Assembly: GCF_009711045.1 (NCBI RefSeq)
Contig: NZ_WMJX01000001.1
Location: 124,001 to 188,000 of the forward strand
Length of the DNA stretch: 64,000 nucleotides
Origin: Myroides albus
Lineage (GTDB): Bacteria > Bacteroidota > Bacteroidia > Flavobacteriales > Flavobacteriaceae
Reading direction: 5' to 3'
The notes below the pieces were generated by a model, which was given only the letters and a program-made list of their open reading frames with translations, was not told the origin of the DNA and did no database searches. Of the stretch, positions 45,608-54,177 are shown one piece after another. A program made the position numbers and the translations under genes. Position 1 is the stretch's first letter, and each line of letters begins with the position of its first letter.

Positions 45608-47113
45608 TTATTCTCTAACCCAAACCTCAATGTCTTTTTTAGCAACTTTACCATTCGAAAGGGCTTCTAAGGTAAAATGTGCTTTTCCTATCTTAGTATT
45701 AGTTGTGAAAACCAAGCTTTCTTTGGTAACTGTTTTGCCATTTTCCGTAAATTCTCTGTTTTCAATACGCACTGTTCCCAAGTCATTACTTAGGTTACTC
45801 GCTGTTTTCTCGATTAGTTCCCAAGGAGAATCTTGATCAATTAGGAACTGATCCAAGGCGATAGCAAATTCTTTGTTGGATTTTAAAATCACTTGATTTG
45901 TAAAAATCTGAGGAGCATTGTTATCTTCAAATAAAACTTGTGAAGGAAACCAAAAATAGCCACCATCCGGATTGTAAGAAGATGATTCCTCAGTACCTCC
46001 TCTTAGGAAGATGTCTTGTATGATACCTCCCTGTTGATTTATGATACGCACCCAGTTATACGATCCTGCTGAGCCGAATTTCTCTCTTTTGATTGTCAAA
46101 ACAAGGTTGTCAGTATGTGGGTCAATTCGCATTGAAGAGCCATAAAAAGCTAATTTTACTTCCGTTGAATCATGGCCTAAGTCATAGAACTCTGGGTTAA
46201 CTACTCCCGTAGAAGTGTTTAATTGCGCTATCTTATTTCCACCATTCCACGAGCCACCGTTTGAATTCCAATAAACAAATTCACCGTCATTTGAAACAGT
46301 CATAGAACCAGCATTCCACGCACCCCACTGTCCCTTAATGGAAGAAATGCCTAAGTCATAACTTGTCATGTTTATATTACCCAAGTCATTCTTATCAATG
46401 GTTTTTGTGTCTAATCTTTTGATTTCTTTATCGTGTCCTAACCACAGTATTCCGTTGTTATCCAGTGTTAGTTGAGTATAATTATCTTGTAGGGAAATTA
46501 ATAGTTTGTCTGTTTCTACATCAATGATATGTAATTCTTTTTTGTTAGTTACGGCAAAAAGTAATCCATTAGCAACAGCCATATTTCCAGTTTCTGTTGC
46601 TATCCCAGCAATTGATCCTTCGACTTCAAGGGTATTGATGTTAAAAATACTTATTCCGCCTGAAGTTGAGATATAGCCTTTACTGGCAGTAGCTCCTACA
46701 AAGGCTCTACCATCGCCTCCTATATCTGTTAAGGATTTTACTTCTTTGAGATCTTTGTCAGTTACTACAAGTCTATTGCCCTGTTTAGACACAAAGTAGT
46801 AGTAGTCTCCATAAGTAGTGGCAGATTGTGTTGTCACTCCAAATCTTTTACCAGGATTCGCCTCTCTAAAAACGCGATAGAAAGGTTTGTAATTCTTGTC
46901 AATGAAGTTTAATGTTCCGTTACTACCGTCATGCCCAAACCAATCTTCGTTAGCAATATAAAATCCTGAAGGTTGTATTAATGGCACAATTTCGTCTTGA
47001 GGAATTAGTTTAAAGCCGTCTTCATTTTTCGTTGCTGTGTCATCACTTGAACAAGCAAAAGAAAGGGTTAATAAACCCAACGAAAAAGCTTTTAAATAGG
47101 GGATTTTAATCAT
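45608..47113 (-). CDS. DUF5074 beta-propeller lipoprotein
   Basis: 501 residues. Lipobox LSFAC (Cys at residue 21), then repeated blades such as GFYIANEDWFGHDGSNGTLNFID and YYYFVSKQGNRLVVTDKDLKEV, a YncE-like surface propeller. A final Ig-like part (about 420-501) carries an N-terminal-like TNTKIGKAHFTLEAL stretch. Known: DUF5074 propellers are Bacteroidetes envelope proteins, some next to TonB-dependent transporters. No transporter is adjacent here. Transcribed alone from a strong promoter. Confidence 0.83.
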   Translation of the reverse strand: MIKIPYLKAFSLGLLTLSFACSSDDTATKNEDGFKLIPQDEIVPLIQPSGFYIANEDWFGHDGSNGTLNFIDKNYKPFYRVFREANPGKRFGVTTQSATTYGDYYYFVSKQGNRLVVTDKDLKEVKSLTDIGGDGRAFVGATASKGYISTSGGISIFNINTLEVEGSIAGIATETGNMAVANGLLFAVTNKKELHIIDVETDKLLISLQDNYTQLTLDNNGILWLGHDKEIKRLDTKTIDKNDLGNINMTSYDLGISSIKGQWGAWNAGSMTVSNDGEFVYWNSNGGSWNGGNKIAQLNTSTGVVNPEFYDLGHDSTEVKLAFYGSSMRIDPHTDNLVLTIKREKFGSAGSYNWVRIINQQGGIIQDIFLRGGTEESSSYNPDGGYFWFPSQVLFEDNNAPQIFTNQVILKSNKEFAIALDQFLIDQDSPWELIEKTASNLSNDLGTVRIENREFTENGKTVTKESLVFTTNTKIGKAHFTLEALSNGKVAKKDIEVWVRE

Positions 47114-47145
47114 TTGGTGTGGTTTTAGTTATTTAGTTTTGGTGA

Positions 47146-47176
47146 CAAATGTAGCTTCAACAAGTAAGAATTGCAA
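47146..47176 (-). promoter_or_regulatory. Promoter for the DUF5074 gene
   Basis: On the minus strand: TTG (47176-47174), 20-base spacer, TACATTTG (47153-47146), a full consensus match. Confidence 0.7.
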
Positions 47177-47258
47177 AAAAAAAGGAGAAAACACTCATTG
47201 TACTGTTCAATCCTATAAATATGTGTATTTTTAAGCAACATTAAACAACTATACTATA

Positions 47259-48359
47259 ATGAAATATATTGGATTGATTGGTCTTGTATGTCTTGGATTG
47301 ATTGGCTGTGATTCAAAGGAAGGGAAACAGAAAAAAGTGGAAATAACTGATATCAAGTCAACGAAGTTAGGGGTAGAAGAAGCACAGAAAATAATAGAAT
47401 TGCCTTTGCACTGTATTGAGTTAGAATACCCTAACAGATTGGGGCAGACTTTGGGTAGTGATAGCGATTTAAAAACTCCTAAAACGTTAAGACCTATCTT
47501 CTATGGTTGTTACGACTGGCACTCCTCTGTACATGGATTTTGGTCTATTGTTGTTCTGATGCAAAAGTTTCCCGAATTGGATAAGGATGGGGAAATTCGA
47601 AATAGACTGAATCGATTAATTACCAAAGAAAACTTAGCTGTAGAGCTTGCTTTTTTCGATGATGTAAACAATAAGAGCTTTGAGCGTACTTACGGGTGGG
47701 CTTGGTTTTTCGAACTTCACTCTGCACTCCTACAGTGGGAAGATGAAGATGCACAAAGATGGGCAAGAGTACTACAACCTTTGGCGGATAAATTAGTAGA
47801 TCGCTATGAAGAATACTTACCTAAATTGTTGTATCCAATTCGTACAGGGACACATAATAATTCTGCCTTTGGACTTTCATTAGCTTTAGAGTACGCGAGG
47901 AATACAAACAACTCTACGTTTGAACAAGTCATCATAGAGAGCTCAAAGCGTCTCTATGAAAAAGATATAGACTGTAGCCTTAGTTATGAGCCAAGTGGCA
48001 GTGATTTTTTATCTCCTTGTTTTGAAGAAGCAAGACTGATGAGTAAAGTGTTGACTATTTCAGAGTTTGAGCATTGGTTAAAAGCATTTTTGCCCTCAAT
48101 CTTCGAAAGTAATTTTTCTTTAGATGTGGCTCAAGTATCAGACCGTACAGATGGACAACTGGTACACTTAGATGGTCTAAATTTTAGTAGAGCTACTTGT
48201 TTGTACGATATAGCTAAACAGGTACCCTCTCTGACAGAAGTGTTATTGCCTATAGCTGATAAACACTTTGACTCAGCATTTAAAAATATATCAGGTGACG
48301 ATTATATGGGGAGCCATTGGTTAGGGTCCTTTGCACTGTATACTTTGTTGCACAAATAA
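47259..48359 (+). CDS. DUF2891 family lipoprotein
   Basis: 366 residues. Lipobox GLIGC (Cys at residue 17). The mature protein is helical with DUF2891 features: LRPIFYGCYDWHSSVHGFW, TYGWAWFFELHSALLQW, YPIRTGTHNNSAFGLSLALEYAR, SYEPSGSDFLSPCFEEARLM and YMGSHWLGSFALYTLL. The repeated aromatic/His pattern is like an (alpha/alpha)6 barrel glycosidase or hydrolase, but the activity is unknown. The unrecognised gene at 48366 begins seven bases after its stop, so the two share a transcript. Confidence 0.85.
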   Translation: MKYIGLIGLVCLGLIGCDSKEGKQKKVEITDIKSTKLGVEEAQKIIELPLHCIELEYPNRLGQTLGSDSDLKTPKTLRPIFYGCYDWHSSVHGFWSIVVLMQKFPELDKDGEIRNRLNRLITKENLAVELAFFDDVNNKSFERTYGWAWFFELHSALLQWEDEDAQRWARVLQPLADKLVDRYEEYLPKLLYPIRTGTHNNSAFGLSLALEYARNTNNSTFEQVIIESSKRLYEKDIDCSLSYEPSGSDFLSPCFEEARLMSKVLTISEFEHWLKAFLPSIFESNFSLDVAQVSDRTDGQLVHLDGLNFSRATCLYDIAKQVPSLTEVLLPIADKHFDSAFKNISGDDYMGSHWLGSFALYTLLHK

Positions 48360-48365
48360 GATTGA

Positions 48366-50018
48366 ATGATGGTACTAAAGGATTTGTTTGGCAATCAAAG
48401 AGAAGAAAGCTTATTATCAGTACAAACACTGTTGGAAATCTACAATCTGCCAATAGTGGCTGATATTTACCATAATCAACTTTTAGATTTAAAAAGTGAT
48501 GATCGCGTGGCAGATATTACAAATTCATTTAGTGAATTGTATGACAATGAGCTGGATAGTTTAGAGTTACAAAACTTTTTGTTTTACTTTCATCAAGAAG
48601 GTTCTATCTTGAATCTCACTATTTCTTATTGTCATTTATTAGCTGTGAACGAAGCAGTATTTGAGCAGATTCACTTTTACTTTGATGTGTCTTCCAAAGC
48701 TTTTGATGAGGTCCTTGTCGGTTATCAAGAAAATAGCAATATTAACAAGGCGCCTGATTATCTCGATAAGAAATCCCAGATCTATCAAGAAAAAGCATTC
48801 CCTTGGTTTGTATTTATGTATGACTATCTTTTGTTGCTCAATGACTATGTCAACTTTGACGATAGCGTGTCTGCTTTAGTCAATAACAATAGGGAAGAAG
48901 CTTCGCTTGATCTCGATAGGGAATATCATATAAAAAGTGTTTTTCATCAGGGAATATGGTTTAAAGTTGTCAGTCCAAGAGAGGGACTTGCTTTGTTGAA
49001 AGAGATAAACAGTGTTAAGATAGGCGATGGCCTCTTGTTTGATGAAGATAGTTTTAATTTTGAAAATGAAGATGGATTTTTCTTAGTAGCTGAAGACGAT
49101 GTTACTGTTGATTACTTAGACATACAATATGCTGTCGAAGGTTTTAATATAATAGCACTCGGGTATATTTTCTTGGGTAATTTAAGAGTTAAAACGTCTC
49201 TATTCAGTCGAGAGGTAGATGCTGCTCCAAGTTTGATCGTGATGAAGGAGCTATATGCCCAAAATACTTTTCTATGTGGTAATACACATTATATTGGCGG
49301 AGATGTACGAGGAGAGATGTTATATGCCAAAGGCAAATATGGAAGTTTGTATGTTAAAGGAACACTATTGGTTACTTGTATTGTAACTAATGATATGGCT
49401 TGTTATATCAATAAGGTTAATGCAGGGGTTATTATTAGTGATAATAATGTGTATGGTATTGATTTATTGAGAGATGAACATGGTTTTCCTTTGTTTCATT
49501 TGAATTTGTATCCTACTACGCATCGCGCTAAAGAGGTTTTTATTGATGAAATTCAAATTGAAGAACGCTGTGGGCAAGGCTTTCCCAATGAAGAAAACTT
49601 GATTGACTGTTTTATCGAAGGAAGAAGTGTACTAAAAAGCCCTGTACATAACAATTATGATACCTTTGAAGGCTCTATTGACAAGAGGTTTGACGATATA
49701 TTTAATCTCATAAGAACCGACAGTTTAAAGATTGATGATGGTCATTTCAATGAGTATTTTTATACTATTTTTGAGTATGGTGATAAACACTATCGAGAGG
49801 TCGGAAGACTGGATAAACTGGGACACTATCAGGTCCGGATTCTCCATTGTTTAGAGGATTACGCTTATGAGGCGATGGTAGAATTTTATCAAGATGACAA
49901 TAAGACTTTTATCAGTGCCTTCAAATCAAGAATGTCTGATAACTTTACGTCAACAAATACAGCCAAGTGTACATTTAATATTGCCGAAGAACTTATTTTT
50001 AAAAAGTTTAAGGGATAA
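48366..50018 (+). CDS. Unrecognised 550-residue protein with beta-helix-like core
   Basis: No signal peptide or membrane segment, so probably cytoplasmic. The first 200 residues are mixed alpha/beta. Residues about 240-360 have short alternating hydrophobic strands with Gly and Asn turns (GYIFLGNLRVKT, TFLCGNTHYIGGDVRGEM, GSLYVKGTLLVTC, GVIISDNNVYG), which suggests a right-handed or bactofilin-like beta-helix. The last 100 residues look like a separate alpha/beta domain. Similar shapes occur in pentapeptide-like and immunity-type proteins, but I cannot name a family. Follows the DUF2891 gene. Confidence 0.72.
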   Translation: MMVLKDLFGNQREESLLSVQTLLEIYNLPIVADIYHNQLLDLKSDDRVADITNSFSELYDNELDSLELQNFLFYFHQEGSILNLTISYCHLLAVNEAVFEQIHFYFDVSSKAFDEVLVGYQENSNINKAPDYLDKKSQIYQEKAFPWFVFMYDYLLLLNDYVNFDDSVSALVNNNREEASLDLDREYHIKSVFHQGIWFKVVSPREGLALLKEINSVKIGDGLLFDEDSFNFENEDGFFLVAEDDVTVDYLDIQYAVEGFNIIALGYIFLGNLRVKTSLFSREVDAAPSLIVMKELYAQNTFLCGNTHYIGGDVRGEMLYAKGKYGSLYVKGTLLVTCIVTNDMACYINKVNAGVIISDNNVYGIDLLRDEHGFPLFHLNLYPTTHRAKEVFIDEIQIEERCGQGFPNEENLIDCFIEGRSVLKSPVHNNYDTFEGSIDKRFDDIFNLIRTDSLKIDDGHFNEYFYTIFEYGDKHYREVGRLDKLGHYQVRILHCLEDYAYEAMVEFYQDDNKTFISAFKSRMSDNFTSTNTAKCTFNIAEELIFKKFKG

Positions 50019-50060
50019 GATAATAAAAGAATAAGTATCACTTTTTCTTTTATTATCTCG
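50019..50060. terminator. AT-rich hairpin, possible bidirectional terminator
   Basis: GATAATAAAAGAA (50019-50031) pairs perfectly with TTCTTTTATTATC (50045-50057) just after the stop of the 48366 gene and before the convergent CsaA-like gene. The tail is not a strong T run. Confidence 0.55.
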
Positions 50061-50099
50061 TTTGATGTAGGGGATATATCCTGTATGGAAATTATCCAT

Positions 50100-50447
50100 C
50101 TATCCTATTCTCAGTCCATTCTTTGTAGGCTTATCCATTGTCATTAAAGTAACTTCTTTGCCTTCTACTGCTCCCATAACTAAACATTCACTCATTAAGT
50201 TAGCAATTTGTTTTGGTGGAAAGTTAACTACTGCTACGACTTGTTTGCCAATTAGTTCTTCAGTTGTATAAAGCTTGGTAATTTGTGCAGATGATTTGCG
50301 TTTACCTATTTCTTCCCCAAAGTCTACAATTAGCTTATAGGCAGGGTTTCTCACTTCAGTGAATACTTCTGCTTCTACAATAGTTCCCACTCTCATCTCT
50401 ACTTTCGAAAACTCGTCCCAAGTCAATGTATTGTTGTTATTCTCCAT
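50100..50447 (-). CDS. CsaA-like tRNA-binding protein
   Basis: 115 residues in one OB-fold domain: [42 protein letters not shown] and QVVAVVNFPPKQIANLMSE are the CsaA signature. Known: CsaA relatives bind tRNA or act as export chaperones in Bacillus. It resembles the C-terminal domain of MetG in this window ([14 protein letters not shown]). It is transcribed alone from its own -7 element. Confidence 0.92.
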   Translation of the reverse strand: MENNNNTLTWDEFSKVEMRVGTIVEAEVFTEVRNPAYKLIVDFGEEIGKRKSSAQITKLYTTEELIGKQVVAVVNFPPKQIANLMSECLVMGAVEGKEVTLMTMDKPTKNGLRIG

Positions 50448-50469
50448 TTTTTTTGATTGTGATTAAATT

Positions 50470-50477
50470 CAAAAGTA
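50470..50477 (-). promoter_or_regulatory. -7 promoter element for the CsaA-like gene
   Basis: Reads TACTTTTG on the minus strand, fitting TAnnTTTG, with a leader of about 15-20 bases. Confidence 0.5.
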
Positions 50478-50657
50478 ATGAAATAATTGTTTTTTTGCTA
50501 TCCAGTTGCATGATAATTCAAGGTGAGTAAGTACTTACTTATACGCTTTTTCGGAATGTTTTCAGGGGTGTTTTTGTTTGTAAAACAATGACATTTAGCG
50601 CTTTGTGTTATTCGCTAATAATGGATAAGAATGCGATTATCTGATCTATTTGAAAAA

Positions 50658-51218
50658 TTAAAATAGGGATAACTGCTCTGGTTCACTTGATGGTAAGTTC
50701 AAGAAAGGGAAGATACTGATGATATCGTACTGTCCACGTTCAGGGTTGAATTGACGAAGGGCAACTTGTTCACATATGAAAGAAATGGCTGGTTGGTCAA
50801 AAGTAGATTGAGCGATAGATAGCTTTTCAGTGTTTAATTTCCGAGCGATTGACAAGTGAGGTTCACTATTTTTGTAGGAATTAGGGACTGTTATTCTTGC
50901 TTGAATATTTTTGGCATAGTCCTGTAATATTGGTTTCGAAAAGGGATCTACTCCCAAGAAGAAAGCGCCATTGGGATATTGACCAAAGTGATCTAAGGTA
51001 ACTTTTACTGGTTGGTAAGTAGCACATAATTGTTCGACTAAGGCAGCCATCTTATTGATTCCCGTACTATCGGATTTGAATTCAACAATAGTTATGTGAG
51101 CTAAAGCATTTTTACTATTGTACCATCCTATTGCCTCAGCGAGTTTTAACTTCATTTGTTTGACTACGTCAATAGTTGTTTCGTCAGGTTGAAAACAGAG
51201 GGAATACTTATTAATCAT
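50658..51218 (-). CDS. 2H phosphoesterase, 2'-5' RNA ligase family
   Basis: 186 residues. The paired histidine motifs of the 2H superfamily are HITIVEF (His41) and HLSIAR (His121), about 80 residues apart as in ThpR/LigT proteins. They act on 2'-5' or cyclic phosphates in RNA; the substrate here is unknown. A -7 element (TATTTTTG, 51246-51253 on the minus strand) precedes it. Confidence 0.88.
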   Translation of the reverse strand: MINKYSLCFQPDETTIDVVKQMKLKLAEAIGWYNSKNALAHITIVEFKSDSTGINKMAALVEQLCATYQPVKVTLDHFGQYPNGAFFLGVDPFSKPILQDYAKNIQARITVPNSYKNSEPHLSIARKLNTEKLSIAQSTFDQPAISFICEQVALRQFNPERGQYDIISIFPFLNLPSSEPEQLSLF

Positions 51219-51245
51219 ACGTCGCTTATTCGATACTTAGAAAGA

Positions 51246-51253
51246 CAAAAATA
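51246..51253 (-). promoter_or_regulatory. -7 promoter element for the 2H phosphoesterase gene
   Basis: Reads TATTTTTG on the minus strand, 28 bases before the ATG at 51218. No matching -33 TTG was seen. Confidence 0.45.
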
Positions 51254-51347
51254 GATAAATTGTCCAGGCATTGCTAAATTGTCTGCAATTATACACTAGT
51301 CAGATGGCTTTTTATAAGGATTCGAAATTGTGGATAGGTTGGTATTG

Positions 51348-51391
51348 ACTCAACAGCAGTAACAGGTTCTACTGTATTACTGCTGTTGAGT
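51348..51391. repeat. 15-base perfect inverted repeat without T run
   Basis: ACTCAACAGCAGTAA (51348-51362) is exactly inverted at 51377-51391, with a 14-base loop that contains a further CAG/CTG pair. Neither side runs into a T stretch, so it is not a plain terminator. It lies between the 2H phosphoesterase promoter and the small gene at 51436. Confidence 0.85.
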
Positions 51392-51435
51392 AATCTTAGT
51401 GGGTTTTACACTATTTATATTTTTTCGGTTTTGTT

Positions 51436-51654
51436 CTATAAGATAACCATTCGCCCATGGAAAGGTTCTTTAACGGAAATATTAATATTGTGGGCTTTGG
51501 AAATGTATATTTTACAAGGCTCTACCTGGTAAACGAATTCATCTATTAGGCGTGATACCTGCACAATTGGATTTTCAATTTGGTGATTTTTAAAATCAAT
51601 ATTTAATGCATTACTGTCAAAGTCTAAGGCAGAAAATTCTACAACGTATTTCAT
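51436..51654 (-). CDS. Small protein of unknown function
   Basis: 72 residues, starting ATG at 51654: MKYVVEFSALDFD onward. No signal peptide, membrane segment or Cys pair beyond a single Cys; a mixed beta/alpha pattern (KIYISKAHNINISVKE). It looks coding because the composition is not AT-biased noise and it starts with a clean MKYVVEFSA, but no family is recognised. No convincing promoter; a 15-base inverted repeat lies just downstream. Confidence 0.5.
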   Translation of the reverse strand: MKYVVEFSALDFDSNALNIDFKNHQIENPIVQVSRLIDEFVYQVEPCKIYISKAHNINISVKEPFHGRMVIL

Positions 51655-52423
51655 AATTAATGGGTTTTTAGATTTAACAGTAAGATACGAAATTTTAGTT
51701 GGAGAACTTAGTCATTTAGATTATTTAACGTGAATTCGATTCAAATCTGCAGTTTATGACTTCCTCCTATCTATTCCCAACCAGCCTATAAGTTTATACC
51801 GATATGCTTCGGTGTTGCGTGATATTTTCTTGCACCTTTCTTCGACAAAAGTGCCCTCTGGGCAAGAAAACCCCTAGAAAAGTGCAAGGAATCCCTAAGG
51901 AAGTGCAAGAAAACGCCCCTAATAAAGCATGCTAATCTACTTTGCAAACTACGTTTGACTTATCTTTAACTTCGGTTATTCTGTTACTATATAAGATAGG
52001 ATTAATCTTTTAAGAAAGATAAGTTCCTATAAATCATTGTTTTAAATAATATTGGCTTTTTTAATCTCTTATATTAAACTCACGTTATTTATATTTTTTC
52101 GGAGTTTTATTCGACAAGAGAATGCTTTTTGAAAGTTTCACGTTTGTGCTGATACTGTTTGTTCTTGAGATTATACCATTTCTGTTTGAGGTTAGTATTT
52201 AAAAATGGATTTACAAAGGGATTATCTTTAAGGTAAGTAAGGCTATTTTATTGCAATATATTTGGTGGTGGGTTTAAAATATTTATTAATGAAATAGGTG
52301 TTTTGTTGTTTATTCATTTGATTTATTGCTTGTTAATAAATAATAATTTCGTTAATTTGTGTGAAATAGTTTTTTACATTTTTGTTTTTTGAAAAATCAC
52401 GAAATCAAGGATGTGAAATAGAA
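51655..52423. other. Gene-poor 770-base stretch with repeated short motifs
   Basis: Between the 72-residue gene and the membrane protein at 52424. It contains GTGCAAG-type repeats (51825-51913), a 17-base repeat shared with the end of the 51436 gene, and a Lys-rich minus-strand frame without a start (52107-52244). I see no clear gene, RNA or mobile element. Confidence 0.6.
51825..51913. repeat. Cluster of GTGCAAG(AAAA) motifs, one inverted
   Basis: TTTTCTTGCAC (51825-51835) is inverted as GTGCAAGAAAA (51903-51913). Further direct copies are GTGCAAG at 51882-51888 and GGGCAAGAAAA at 51860-51870. Confidence 0.7.
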
Positions 52424-53239
52424 ATGTTATCAGAAAAAATCATGCAACTAAAAGAACAACATCTTAAGAAGGGTGTAAATACAGTACAAATCGTTGTGGC
52501 TGTTATTGTTTTGTATTTTATATTCCCATGGCTTATTTCTTTTGGAGAATCGCCGTACAAAGGTTTTATTGCGTTAAGTAAGGGTGTGGAGTATACAGGA
52601 GTTCTTGAAACAAGACCCAGTGATTTTGGAAGTGATTTAACGGGAATTGAAGTGACTTATCCAAATGGGAAAACTGATTTTATTATGTCTGATTTAATAA
52701 CGGACCTTTCTCAAGAGGTATTTTTGGGTAAAGAACACACTGTTTTTATAGATGAAAACGGCAATCAGTTTTGGTTTATATATGAAAGTTTAGTGATTAT
52801 TTTCTTTAGTCTTTTTGTGTTCTTCTTTTTCCTGAGAATAGTTTTGTCATTGCTTGCTGTTATTATAAGTAAATTGAAAGTAGGGCAAGATAATAGGATA
52901 ATTGAGAGAACGAATCAAATTACTTTGCTTTTTAAACCATTAACACTCTTATTCTTTGGATTTTTTCTGTATGCATTCTCTCAGTATCGCATTTTTGGTT
53001 TTGAAGATGAGAAAGAGTTCTTTTTTATCGCCTTGTATATATATGCTGCTTTCACAGTATTCGTATTCATACGTCGACTAATGCGTTTGAAAAATGACGT
53101 TGTTGTCAAAAAAGAGCAAGGTAGTTATGCTAGTTCAAGGAGTACTGAAGAAGTAGACGTAATTACTCCTATCAATAACGATTTGATCAAAAGAGACAAG
53201 GTAAAGTACAAACATCAAACATCTCGTTTTGATAGATAA
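52424..53239 (+). CDS. Membrane protein, DUF3592-like layout
   Basis: 271 residues from the ATG at 52424 (an upstream in-frame TTG at 52382 was rejected because the extra residues are polar and no ATG supports it). One membrane segment at about 20-42, an extracytoplasmic part of about 70 residues with EYTGVLETRPSDFGSDLTGIEVTYPNGKTDF and GKEHTVFIDENGNQFWF, then three segments and a basic cytoplasmic tail. It resembles the pair at 40172-41569. Ten bases before the next gene. Function unknown. Confidence 0.7.
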   Translation: MLSEKIMQLKEQHLKKGVNTVQIVVAVIVLYFIFPWLISFGESPYKGFIALSKGVEYTGVLETRPSDFGSDLTGIEVTYPNGKTDFIMSDLITDLSQEVFLGKEHTVFIDENGNQFWFIYESLVIIFFSLFVFFFFLRIVLSLLAVIISKLKVGQDNRIIERTNQITLLFKPLTLLFFGFFLYAFSQYRIFGFEDEKEFFFIALYIYAAFTVFVFIRRLMRLKNDVVVKKEQGSYASSRSTEEVDVITPINNDLIKRDKVKYKHQTSRFDR

Positions 53240-53248
53240 AACGACTGT

Positions 53249-54121
53249 ATGAGCTATTTACCATTAATATTCACTTTATATAGTGGGGCAAGGATATTGA
53301 CTCTTTTGTTTAGCTTGTGGTTGACTTTTAAGATGACTACTGTCATTGGTAAAAGAAATGTCATCGAAGGTAGAGGTAGGATAAATCGCTTCAGGGTTGT
53401 CTATGTTTTTATTGTTGTATATTTTTTATTAGAATTAGCTTTAGGATTAATTCTGGCTTTGAGTTCGAAGATATACGCTGATGCGACTTTTTTTGTTCAA
53501 GGGGATTACTACGATGCAAAGATTGTGTCTTTTGATTCTCATAGAAGTAGGGGCTCTGGTTCAAGTCAGACGATGTATACGCCAATAGTAGAATTTCAAA
53601 CTCGGGCGGGTGAAAATGTACTACACAAGTTATCTTATTCTACCAGTACTAAGCCTCAATTAGGAGATCGTATTTCTCTTTTTTACAAAGAAAAGACCAA
53701 TGAAGCAGTTAGTTTTGGATTTATAACCACCTTACTTTTTTTGGGTTCATGTTTACTATTGTTTTTTCTTTTGTATTTGCTATGGGGGGCTCTGTTGTAT
53801 GCTACCGATGCCGAAATGCAGAGATACAATCGTGTTATCAAATTTGTAGGGCTTTGCATCATCATTCCTGCTATAATGATATTTTTTGAAGGGCTTTTAA
53901 TTATGGCATTATTTTATGGAAACAAAGTGCCTTGGTATGTATCACTTATATTGGTCTTGTTTATTTTGATATTAATGTTTGGTATTTGGGGATACATCAA
54001 AATGATACAGTCCAACGATATTAAATGGGTAAGAACAGGGGGCGGAAGTTGGTCTGGAGTGGCAGTTCCTAAGGAGAGTAATGCAAAGAGAAAAGAAAAC
54101 CCCCTAATTAAGAGAAAGTAA
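53249..54121 (+). CDS. DUF3592 domain membrane protein
   Basis: 290 residues. Two membrane segments in the first 75 residues, then a DUF3592-type extracytoplasmic part (YDAKIVSFDSHRSRGSGSSQT, TPIVEFQTRAGENVLHKLSYS, QLGDRISLFYKEKTNEAVSFGF), then three membrane segments and a basic tail. Known: DUF3592 occurs in many bacterial membrane proteins without a settled role. Forms an operon with the gene 10 bases upstream. Confidence 0.82.
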   Translation: MSYLPLIFTLYSGARILTLLFSLWLTFKMTTVIGKRNVIEGRGRINRFRVVYVFIVVYFLLELALGLILALSSKIYADATFFVQGDYYDAKIVSFDSHRSRGSGSSQTMYTPIVEFQTRAGENVLHKLSYSTSTKPQLGDRISLFYKEKTNEAVSFGFITTLLFLGSCLLLFFLLYLLWGALLYATDAEMQRYNRVIKFVGLCIIIPAIMIFFEGLLIMALFYGNKVPWYVSLILVLFILILMFGIWGYIKMIQSNDIKWVRTGGGSWSGVAVPKESNAKRKENPLIKRK

Positions 54122-54177
54122 ATAGTGGAGATCACTACAAATTGAAAGTCAAATGGCAGTGTGGTAAGACTATCTTC

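Noticed and set aside
52107-52244. Minus-strand Lys-rich open frame as a gene
   Set aside because: It has no start codon and Lys/Asn-rich composition expected from AT-rich DNA; kept only as a possible remnant.
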